From a virus, in the IMG/VR virus record IMGVR_UViG_3300042509_001557, positions 1-21,720 of that record: a stretch of 21,720 nt of DNA; one strand, written 5' to 3'. The notes beneath the pieces were generated by a model. That model was not told where the DNA came from. It did no database searches and was given only the letters and a program-made list of their open reading frames with translations. This document shows, one piece after another, positions 12,899 to 17,893 of the stretch. Position numbers and translations under genes: made by a program. Position 1 is the stretch's first letter. Each line of letters starts with the position of its first letter.

Positions 12899-13846
12899 AT
12901 GGCTCATATGATTGAATTTCTCGACGGCAAGGCTTCGATGGCTTATGCCGGCGAAACACCTTGGCATGGTCTCGGTACGAAGGTCTCGAACGACCTTACA
13001 CCGAATCAGATGCTGAAGGCCGCTGGTCTTGACTGGAAGGTCAATCCAATTACTGCTTTTGCCAATATCGGTGGCAAACAAACCGACATCGGCCACTCCG
13101 CTCTGGTTCGTGACGTTGACAATAAGATCCTCGACGTCATCACCAACGATTGGGTTCCTAATCAGAACGAATCGGCCTTCGAATTCTTCAATGATTTCGT
13201 TGCAGCTGGTGAGATGGAAATGCACACAGCTGGTTCGCTTCGCGATGGCCAGCTTGTTTGGGCCTTGGCAAAGGTGAAGGATTCCTTCGAATTGTTCAAG
13301 GGCGATCAGGTCGATTCCTACCTGCTCTTCACCAATCCGCATAAGTATGGTTGGTCGATCGACGTTCGCTTCACTCCTGTTCGCGTCGTTTGCAACAACA
13401 CTCTCACGCTCTCGCTGAACAGCCAGTCGAGCAAGATTGTCAAGGTCAGCCATCGCCGCGAGTTTGACGGTGACGTTGTCAAGGAAACACTCGGTGTTGC
13501 CAAGGAAAAGCTTGCGAAGTACAAGGAAATGGCTGCTTATCTTGGTTCGAAGCGTTACACTGACGAGAACATCGTCGAGTATTTCCAGCGTGTATTCCCT
13601 GTCACCGGTTCGAAGAAAGATCTCAGCAAGAATGCTGGTATCGCTCTCGAAATCATGGATCAACAGCCTGGCGCCGAATATGGCGAAGGTAGCTGGTGGC
13701 AGGCTTTCAACGCGGTTACCTTCATGACTGATCACATGATTGGTCGCAATGCAGATAATCGCATGACTTCTGCCTGGTACGGTTCGAATAAGAACCTCAA
13801 GACGAAGGCATTGGAAACTGCGGTGGAGTTTGCAGATGCTGCCTAA
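12899..13846 (+). CDS. DUF932 (phage/plasmid-like, TIGR03299-type) protein
   Basis: A 315-residue protein starting MAHMIEFLDGKASMAYAGETPWHGLGTKV, the usual start of the DUF932 family, which is found on plasmids, phages and mobile elements. Other family landmarks are LVRDVDNKILDVITNDWVP, FELFKGDQVDSYLLFTNPHKYGWSIDVRFTPVRVVCNNTL and EGSWWQAFNAVTFMTDHMIGRNADNRM. The function is not established. The ATG at 12899 is preferred over 12857, which lies in the promoter element; AAAAAGGAAA is upstream. Codon use is more GC-rich at third positions than in neighbouring genes, suggesting strong expression or separate origin. A long opposite-strand frame here is only a shadow. Confidence 0.92.
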   Translation: MAHMIEFLDGKASMAYAGETPWHGLGTKVSNDLTPNQMLKAAGLDWKVNPITAFANIGGKQTDIGHSALVRDVDNKILDVITNDWVPNQNESAFEFFNDFVAAGEMEMHTAGSLRDGQLVWALAKVKDSFELFKGDQVDSYLLFTNPHKYGWSIDVRFTPVRVVCNNTLTLSLNSQSSKIVKVSHRREFDGDVVKETLGVAKEKLAKYKEMAAYLGSKRYTDENIVEYFQRVFPVTGSKKDLSKNAGIALEIMDQQPGAEYGEGSWWQAFNAVTFMTDHMIGRNADNRMTSAWYGSNKNLKTKALETAVEFADAA

Positions 13847-13851
13847 TATGG

Positions 13852-13875
13852 TTGGGAGAGCTTCGGTTCTCCCAA
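13852..13875 (+). terminator. UUCG hairpin after the DUF932 gene (weak terminator candidate)
   Basis: TTGGGAGA (13852-13859) pairs with TCTCCCAA (13868-13875), extended by a G-T and a C-G pair around a TTCG tetraloop, giving a ten-pair stem that begins five bases after the DUF932 stop. The loop region GCTTCGGT is the same as in the terminators at 11901 and 17894. Only TTATAAAT follows, not a T run, so it may act as a weak terminator, an RNA 3' end or a stabiliser. Confidence 0.6.
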
Positions 13876-13876
13876 T

Positions 13877-13884
13877 TATAAATA
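13877..13884 (+). promoter_or_regulatory. T4-type late promoter octamer TATAAATA
   Basis: This is a perfect match to the T4 late promoter core, lying in a noncoding gap immediately after a terminator-like hairpin and before the 13890 gene and two exported-protein genes. gp33, the late coactivator, is encoded in this window. The transcript start would fall at about 13890, on the ATG itself, so the first gene would be leaderless. Confidence 0.5.
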
Positions 13885-13889
13885 CGTTT

Positions 13890-14069
13890 ATGGTAGAAAA
13901 CGGTACTTACTTTGTTGGAATGGCATTCGAAATGGAGGATGATGAGATCATCTTTCCTGTCATGTTCCATACAAAGAATTACAAAGAAGCGCTTACACTG
14001 ACTCGATGTATCACTGATGGAGATCCAAGAAAACGAGTGATGTTTGCCGATATCGATGAAAGGTTCTAA
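13890..14069 (+). CDS. Hypothetical 59-residue protein
   Basis: The frame from ATG 13890 encodes MVENGTYFVGMAFEMEDDEIIFPVMFHTKNYKEALTLTRCI..., a mixed alpha/beta protein without known motif. The frame is open further back to 13830, but that would run through the hairpin at 13852-13875 and the late octamer, so the later ATG is preferred. No ribosome-binding site lies ahead of 13890. The stop is two bases before the next ATG, so it is likely co-transcribed with the exported proteins downstream. Confidence 0.6.
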   Translation: MVENGTYFVGMAFEMEDDEIIFPVMFHTKNYKEALTLTRCITDGDPRKRVMFADIDERF

Positions 14070-14070
14070 T

Positions 14071-14403
14071 ATGAAGAAGCTTATTACATTCGCAATTGTC
14101 AGCAGTATGCTGATTTCTACTCCAGTTCTTGCAAGAAATTATGATCGTACAGAACATCGCGAACACAAACAAAAACGTAAAAGCGGATGTGGTTGGCTAT
14201 GTAGTGCCATTATCGGCGGTGTCGTTGTAGGTGTGCTTGCTTCAAAAGAACGAGCACCAGAAGAAGATAGAAATCAAGATTATAATGACACTCGTTATTA
14301 TCCACCAGATTATCGATATGATAGACGCTACTGCGTTCGTGAACAGATTACCGAGTGGCGCTACGGTCGCCGGTATGTTTATTGGGAAACCACTTGTAAT
14401 TAA
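14071..14403 (+). CDS. Exported protein with glycine-zipper segment
   Basis: A 110-residue protein with a clear signal peptide: MKK, a hydrophobic core (LITFAIVSSMLISTPVLA) and probable cleavage after VLA at residue 21. The mature part has a basic stretch (HREHKQKRKSGCG), then a short hydrophobic glycine-zipper-like segment IIGGVVVGVLAS (47-58), and a Tyr/Arg-rich C-terminus with two Cys. It resembles small periplasmic or outer-membrane proteins of alphaproteobacteria in style and may be a captured host gene. ATG 14071 is chosen because the signal peptide begins there, with GAAAGG upstream. Function unknown; a role at the envelope is likely. Confidence 0.8.
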   Translation: MKKLITFAIVSSMLISTPVLARNYDRTEHREHKQKRKSGCGWLCSAIIGGVVVGVLASKERAPEEDRNQDYNDTRYYPPDYRYDRRYCVREQITEWRYGRRYVYWETTCN

Positions 14404-14412
14404 GGAAAATAT

Positions 14413-14850
14413 ATGAAGAATTTTATCGCTCTAGCATTAGTCATGCTAGCAACTCCAGCAATTGCTCAGAAAACACCCGTTGGTGTAACCTATGATGCAA
14501 AGATCGTTCGAGCAATTGATGGAGATACGATTGTCATCGAGGCACCATACTTACCAGCTCCGCTCAAGCCTGAACTCGGCGTTCGTATCTTTGGTGTTGA
14601 TACTCCAGAAAAAAGCTTTCGTGCCAAGTGCGAGAGCGAAAAGAAGCGTGGAGAGCAAGCTTCTGTTTTTGTCAAAGATGTAATTGCTGGTACGAAGAAA
14701 CATCAGGTTGTTCTATATGATTGGGACAAGTTTGGTGGCCGTGTACTCGGTGACATTCTGCTTGACGGCATGAGCCTTCGCGATCTGCTTATTAAGAACA
14801 GCTTTGCTCGAGCATATTTCGGAGATGCAAAACAGTCTTGGTGCAATTAA
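14413..14850 (+). CDS. Exported staphylococcal-nuclease-like thermonuclease
   Basis: A 145-residue protein with a signal peptide (MKNFIALALVMLATPAIA, cut after about residue 18) and an SNase domain. Its active-site set is complete by alignment with staphylococcal nuclease: AIDGDT (D36, D38), VRIFGVDTPEKS (R58, D63, T64, E66) and FGGRVLG (R110). SNases cut DNA and RNA to 3'-phosphates and need calcium. Export predicts a periplasmic or secreted enzyme; an intriguing possibility is destruction of incoming phage DNA or scavenging of DNA, but this is inference. AAGGAAA precedes ATG 14413. Its stop overlaps promoter element 6. Confidence 0.93.
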   Translation: MKNFIALALVMLATPAIAQKTPVGVTYDAKIVRAIDGDTIVIEAPYLPAPLKPELGVRIFGVDTPEKSFRAKCESEKKRGEQASVFVKDVIAGTKKHQVVLYDWDKFGGRVLGDILLDGMSLRDLLIKNSFARAYFGDAKQSWCN

Positions 14851-14891
14851 GCATGTACAATTAAAGAAAAACATTGTATATATAGTATATC
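14845..14891 (+). promoter_or_regulatory. ACATGTACA-type promoter element 6, in front of the tmRNA
   Basis: AATTAAGCATGTACA (14845-14859; one change, A to G, in the core) overlaps the thermonuclease stop. A TATA-rich stretch follows: TATATC at 14886-14891 is 26 nt after the box, with TATAGT at 14881 as an alternative -10. Transcription would begin around 14897, at the beginning of the tmRNA acceptor piece. Confidence 0.5.
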
Positions 14892-14953
14892 AGTTGTTGA
14901 CAATCAACAATAAAGGCGGAAAGACCGGGGTTCGACTCCCCGCACCTCCACCA

Positions 14954-15036
14954 TCTACTATGCATTAATCCGGATACGGTTATAATCGTATCCCGAACAT
15001 GCCAGGAAGCCGAAGCGTGTTTGCATAGTAGATGAT
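14954..15036 (+). other. Intervening segment of the permuted tmRNA, removed on processing
   Basis: Between the encoded ACCA and the 5' GGGGGTG lie 83 bases whose ends are perfectly complementary: TCTACTATGCA (14954-14964) with TGCATAGTAGA (15022-15032), continuing the acceptor stem. An inner hairpin GGATACG/CGTATCC is at about 14973-14993. This is the loop expected to be cut out by RNase P and 3' processing enzymes to give two RNA pieces. Confidence 0.85.
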
Positions 15037-15117
15037 GGGGGTGACCTTGGAATTCGATTTTCGTGTAATAGGGCGGTTCGAGACTGATTGCCTGGCAAAG
15101 TGCCACTAAACATAAAT

Positions 15118-15162
15118 GCTAACGATAACGATAGCTTTGCAGATATCCGCCTAGCGGCATGA
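15118..15162 (+). other. tmRNA proteolysis-tag reading frame
   Basis: From the resume codon GCT at 15118 the frame reads ANDNDSFADIRLAA and ends at TGA (15160-15162). The ANDN start and LAA end are standard for tmRNA tags recognised by ClpXP and related proteases; rhizobial tags as I recall them (ANDNYAEARLAA) share ANDN and RLAA. The resume position is inferred from the tag, since it is set by structure and upstream bases. Confidence 0.85.
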
Positions 15163-15208
15163 TCTACACGGGTATGGCTCCACCTTGGAACAGAACGGGC
15201 CACTTGCT

Positions 15209-15256
15209 ACCAGTTGAATCTCTGGTGCTACGAGTCACCAGAAAAACCGCTGGTGG
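15209..15256 (+). other. Four alternating complementary segments near the tmRNA 3' end
   Basis: ACCAG (15209-15213), CTGGTG (15222-15227), CACCAG (15236-15241) and CTGGTGG (15250-15256) can pair in competing ways: the middle two as a hairpin, or 1-2 and 3-4 as successive hairpins, or 1-4 around the central hairpin. This may be a tmRNA pseudoknot or helix, or a 3'-end signal for the coding piece. Confidence 0.5.
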
Positions 15257-15259
15257 TAG

Positions 15260-15267
15260 TATAAATA
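15260..15267 (+). promoter_or_regulatory. T4-type late promoter octamer TATAAATA upstream of the endolysin
   Basis: This is a perfect late-promoter core, in noncoding DNA just after the tmRNA. The transcript would start at about 15273 and run through a leader hairpin and a small frame into the SleB-like endolysin gene at 15522, a gene expected to be late. It also marks a natural boundary for the tmRNA 3' end. Confidence 0.55.
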
Positions 15268-15279
15268 AAATATCACGAC

Positions 15280-15296
15280 GGAGGTTAGAATCCTCC
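15280..15296 (+). other. Stem-loop at the start of the putative late leader
   Basis: GGAGG (15280-15284) pairs with CCTCC (15292-15296) around TTAGAAT. It lies within the first ~25 bases of the putative late transcript and hides a GGAGG sequence. It looks like a tRNA T-arm, but no complete tRNA can be folded around it. A 5' hairpin could protect the late mRNA from decay. Confidence 0.45.
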
Positions 15297-15325
15297 ATTG
15301 ACTCTTGCAAAACTTCAAGTCTTAG

Positions 15326-15505
15326 ATGGCTAGAAAGCGGCATCATTCGGATGTCACCGACGAAAACACTAATGATTTTGCATTTCCAGTAAGAGGGAAA
15401 TGGATGGAAGATACTTCGTTATTCTCTTGTGTATCTTCTTATAGCGGCAGAAAACTATATGGCTGGGATGCCTGTAAAGTAGTCTCTGTTTGCCAAAGTC
15501 ATTGA
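15326..15505 (+). CDS. Possible 59-residue protein between tmRNA and endolysin
   Basis: An ATG at 15326 opens a frame to the TGA at 15503-15505 encoding MARKRHHSDVTDENTNDFAFPVRGKWMEDTSLFSCVSSYSG...CKVVSVCQSH. The composition is protein-like, with three Cys and a basic start, but there is no good ribosome-binding site and no known motif. It ends 16 nt before the endolysin ATG and would be carried on the same late transcript. Alternatively this stretch is an untranslated leader. Apart from this frame I see nothing else in 15297-15521. Confidence 0.4.
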   Translation: MARKRHHSDVTDENTNDFAFPVRGKWMEDTSLFSCVSSYSGRKLYGWDACKVVSVCQSH

Positions 15506-15521
15506 GACTAAGAGGAAGAAC

Positions 15522-16100
15522 ATGAAACTTTTCGAAACTAGAAAAGATTTCCCGTATCTACGCTGGGCCGAAGGCTTTGTCATAGGTATCATTGCAGTAA
15601 CAGGCGTGGCTTTGGCTACACCAAACAAAGAACCTGAAGTCAAGATCGTAAAGGTCCCAGTCATTCAGGTAATCGAAAAAGAAAAGGTCGTAAAGAAGCC
15701 AGTCTATCTGAGCAACTACGACAAAAAACAAATCCAATGCATGGCCGAGAATACATACTTCGAAGCAGGCCATGAACCTTATAAAGGTAGGATTGCGGTA
15801 AACAATGTTGTTTTGAACCGCGCAAAAGACGATCGTTTCCCAAGCACGCCATGTGGAGTTATCAATCAGAGAACTGCGCGCGTATGCCAATTTTCATGGA
15901 AGTGTGAGGGTGGAAAAAGAATTCGTGACGGTGTAGCTTTTGCAAAATCAAAGGAAATCGCCGAACATGTGTATCTCGGAAATTACGGTGACGTAACAAA
16001 GGGAGCAAAGTTTTACCACGCTGACTACGTAAGTCCGTCATGGGGTAGAGTGTTTGCTCGTACGACTAAGATTGGTGCACACATTTTTTATAGAGGATGA
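15522..16100 (+). CDS. SleB-like cell-wall hydrolase, probable membrane-anchored (SAR-type) endolysin
   Basis: Residues 1-16 are charged, followed by one weakly hydrophobic span rich in Gly/Ala (GFVIGIIAVTGVALA, 18-32), then a Val/Lys linker and a Hydrolase_2 (SleB) domain from about 70. The domain shows CMAENTYFEAGHEPYKGRIAVNNVVLNRAKDDRFPSTPCGVI, where E81 of YFEA is the expected catalytic Glu, and QFSWKCEGG. The weak, Gly/Ala-rich N-terminal span is typical of signal-arrest-release endolysins, which start membrane-tethered and become active when released. AGAGGAAG precedes ATG 15522. This is the best endolysin candidate in the window; no holin is evident next to it. The gene is likely late, from TATAAATA at 15260. 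Confidence 0.87.
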   Translation: MKLFETRKDFPYLRWAEGFVIGIIAVTGVALATPNKEPEVKIVKVPVIQVIEKEKVVKKPVYLSNYDKKQIQCMAENTYFEAGHEPYKGRIAVNNVVLNRAKDDRFPSTPCGVINQRTARVCQFSWKCEGGKRIRDGVAFAKSKEIAEHVYLGNYGDVTKGAKFYHADYVSPSWGRVFARTTKIGAHIFYRG

Positions 16101-16104
16101 TATT

Positions 16105-16350
16105 ATGGTGGACGACGTCATTTCAACGAAAGCATTGACTTCTGAAAAGTTCATTAAAGAAATTGAACGACTGGTTATTAATTATGATTTAGATTATATG
16201 GATGCCGTCGTCCACTATTGTGAAAAGAATAACATCGAGATCGAGGCTGCTGCGAGTATCATTCGTAGTAACATTCGTATCAAGGCAAAGCTTCAAGACG
16301 AAGCAGAAGAACTCAACTTCATGCCAAAGAGGGCTAAGCTACCAGTATGA
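16105..16350 (+). CDS. 33: gp33-like late transcription coactivator
   Basis: An 81-residue protein with TSEKFIKEIERLVINYDLDYMDAVVHYCEKNNIEIEAAASII, then RIKAKLQDEAEELNFMPKRAKLPV. This pattern matches the short gp33 proteins of T4-like cyanophages as I remember them. Its position directly before genes 59 and 32, as in T4, supports the call. In T4, gp33 binds the RNA polymerase flap and, with the sliding clamp and gp55, activates late promoters. I chose ATG 16105, since the longer frame from 16054 lies inside the endolysin gene; AGAGGATG is upstream. The stop overlaps gene 59 (ATGA). Confidence 0.82.
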   Translation: MVDDVISTKALTSEKFIKEIERLVINYDLDYMDAVVHYCEKNNIEIEAAASIIRSNIRIKAKLQDEAEELNFMPKRAKLPV

Positions 16351-16922
16351 CTCCATTCGAGAGCTACACCACTTTCCTCGCCCTTAAAAACCACTTCACA
16401 ACAGACAGCTATGACTACATCAAATACAACGGCAAGATAGGCGCAAAGCCTTCGAGCTTTGATGTACGTAAGGACAAGTATCAGTTCTATAAGTTGTCGA
16501 AACATAAAGATCCACTCAAATATCTTGTTGCCAACTTTGTAGATGGCGATTTAAAATGGATAGGCGATCTGTTCGGCGATGACTCAGAGAAAGTGTACAA
16601 TGAATGGTTGAAGAGACAGCAGTCTCTTTCTTATATCTTCGAAGAAGACGTAAAAAAACTATGTACAAATTTCAATGATTGTGTTATTGTAAAGAATGGG
16701 CAACATCCCTTCTTACTGAAACAATATCTTCGTCGAGAGATTTCTATCGAGACGGTGATTATCCTCAATGATATCTTCGGGTTCTTCGGTCATTGGAACA
16801 AGAAGATTGAGGATGGTGTCCTATGGCCCAGCATCCACAAGAAGCTGCTGAAGTATAAGCCTTTCTTTCATTATGATGCATTTAAATGTAGAAAAATTGT
16901 CAAGGCTGCCTTTACTTCATGA
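16347..16922 (+). CDS. 59: gp59-like replicative helicase loader
   Basis: A 191-residue protein that can be aligned by eye with T4 gp59: YDYIKYNGKIGAKPSSFDVRKDKYQFYKLS matches the YDVIKYN...KRRDKYFFQKLS block of T4, and LVANFVDGDLKWIGDL and the later SIETVIILNDIFGFF correspond to further T4 blocks. gp59 loads the gp41 helicase on gp32-coated DNA at forks. The order 33-59-32 matches T4. It starts in an ATGA overlap with 33. Its length (191) is a little below T4 gp59 (217). An ATGTACA at 16661 inside it is not a promoter element. Confidence 0.9.
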   Translation: MTPFESYTTFLALKNHFTTDSYDYIKYNGKIGAKPSSFDVRKDKYQFYKLSKHKDPLKYLVANFVDGDLKWIGDLFGDDSEKVYNEWLKRQQSLSYIFEEDVKKLCTNFNDCVIVKNGQHPFLLKQYLRREISIETVIILNDIFGFFGHWNKKIEDGVLWPSIHKKLLKYKPFFHYDAFKCRKIVKAAFTS

Positions 16923-16930
16923 TAAATACA

Positions 16931-16948
16931 ATTGCAGTTCGCTGCAAT
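16931..16948 (+). other. Stem-loop in the gene 32 leader
   Basis: ATTGCAG (16931-16937) pairs with CTGCAAT (16942-16948) around TTCG, a perfect seven-pair stem starting 57 nt before the gene 32 ATG. The closing pair is G-C, not the extra-stable C-G, and no T run follows, so it is not a terminator. In T4 the gene 32 leader has a structured 5' element used for translational autoregulation. The TTCG loop can pair with CGAA at 16959-16962, so an H-type pseudoknot is possible. Confidence 0.65.
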
Positions 16949-16987
16949 CTAAATACTTCGAAACATACCGACATATAGGAGATTACT

Positions 16988-17884
16988 ATGTCATTTGCAG
17001 ACCTTAAGCGTTCTTCCAACTCTTCTTTTGAGAAGCTCACCAAAGAACTTGCTAAACAAAATACCACATATTCAGATCCCGACGAGGGAAAGTATTGGAA
17101 GCCTACCGTTGATAAAGCTGGTAATGGATACGCCGTGATTCGTTTCCTTCCCGCGCCAGCCAACGAAGACATTCCTTTCACTCGCATCTGGGACCATGGA
17201 TTCCAAGGACCAACAGGTCTTTGGTACATCGAGAAGTCGCTTACGACTCTCGGTAAAGACGATCCCGTGTCAGAATACAACAGCGTTCTTTGGAACACTG
17301 GTCTTGACTCTGATAAGGAGATCGCACGCAAGCAGAAGCGCCGCTTGGCATACCACAGCAACATCTATGTTGTGAAGGATCCAGGCAATCCTGCGAACGA
17401 AGGTAAGGTCTTCCTGTACAAGTACGGAAAGAAGATCTTCGATAAGCTGAACGACCTCATGAACCCAGGTTTTGAGGACGAGAAGCCAGTAAATCCTTTC
17501 GATCTTTGGAACGGTGCTAATTTCAAGCTCAAAATTCGTAAGGTCGAAGGTTGGCCTAATTACGATAAGTCAGAATTCGACTCTCCCGCACCACTGTTCG
17601 ATGATGACAGTGAGCTTGAACGTGTCTACACTCAAGAGTATCCGCTCGCTGAGCTCGTAGATGCAAAGCAATTCAAGTCTTATGAGGATCTTAAGACTCG
17701 TCTGAACACTGTCTTGGCACTTTCTGCGGAACCTGCCAAGATTCGCGGAGTTGATCGTGATGAAGAGGAGTATAAAGCTCCTGCGCCTACCTTCAAGGCG
17801 GCTGCTGCACCTGCTGCAGCTTCTACGGTCGATGAAGACGACGATGATCTCGATTTCTTCAAACGGCTTGCCGAAGAAGATTGA
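16988..17884 (+). CDS. 32: Single-stranded DNA-binding protein gp32
   Basis: A 298-residue gp32 with the N-terminal cooperativity segment (MSFADLKRSSNSSFEKLTKELAKQ), an OB-fold core (NGYAVIRFLPAP, GFQGPTGLWYIEKSLTTLGKDDPVSEYN, EGKVFLYKYGKKIFDKLNDLMNP, NPFDLWNGANFKLKIRKVEGW) and an acidic C-terminus (VDEDDDDLDFFKRLAEED) after an Ala/Pro linker. gp32 coats ssDNA and coordinates replication, repair and recombination. It has no Cys at all, so the T4 zinc site is absent; this fits cyanophage-type gp32. TAGGAG lies just upstream of ATG 16988, after a leader stem-loop. A strong terminator follows. Confidence 0.97.
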   Translation: MSFADLKRSSNSSFEKLTKELAKQNTTYSDPDEGKYWKPTVDKAGNGYAVIRFLPAPANEDIPFTRIWDHGFQGPTGLWYIEKSLTTLGKDDPVSEYNSVLWNTGLDSDKEIARKQKRRLAYHSNIYVVKDPGNPANEGKVFLYKYGKKIFDKLNDLMNPGFEDEKPVNPFDLWNGANFKLKIRKVEGWPNYDKSEFDSPAPLFDDDSELERVYTQEYPLAELVDAKQFKSYEDLKTRLNTVLALSAEPAKIRGVDRDEEEYKAPAPTFKAAAAPAAASTVDEDDDDLDFFKRLAEED

Positions 17885-17893
17885 TAAGGTGGG

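Larger units (their letters stand above)
14892..15257 (+). ncRNA. ssrA: Circularly permuted (two-piece) tmRNA
   Basis: The 3' tRNA-like part comes first: T stem CGGGG/CCCCG (14926-14930/14938-14942) around TTCGACT, then CACCTCC (14943-14949) and ACCA (14950-14953). The 5' part follows at 15037: GGGGGTG (15037-15043) pairs fully with CACCTCC, with a G-T at the third pair, the G3-U70 signal for alanyl-tRNA synthetase. TGGAATTCGA matches the tmRNA D-loop region. The tag reading frame starts at 15118. Possible P2 pairing is TTTTCGT (15058-15064) with GCGGAAA (14916-14922). tmRNA with SmpB rescues stalled ribosomes and tags the peptide for proteolysis. Outer limits, about 14892 and 15257, are approximate. 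The permuted form is typical of alphaproteobacteria; here it is phage-borne. Confidence 0.92.

Noticed and set aside
12869-13735. 288-codon open frame on the minus strand opposite the DUF932 gene
   Set aside because: It is a shadow of the well-supported DUF932 gene; no ribosome site or recognisable motif, and its translation is protein-like only because of codon bias on the other strand.
15233-15304. Possible tRNA around the T-arm-like GGAGG-TTAGAAT-CCTCC
   Set aside because: Only five of seven acceptor pairs form, there is no anticodon stem-loop with a T before the anticodon, and a perfect late-promoter octamer lies in the would-be anticodon region.
16661-16667. ATGTACA resembling the repeated promoter box
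   Set aside because: It is inside the conserved gp59 coding sequence, lacks the AATAAAC flank, and no gene starts just downstream.
16921-16928. GATAAATA before gene 32 as a late promoter
   Set aside because: First base differs from consensus, and gene 32 is not usually limited to late transcription; left as an uncertain match.
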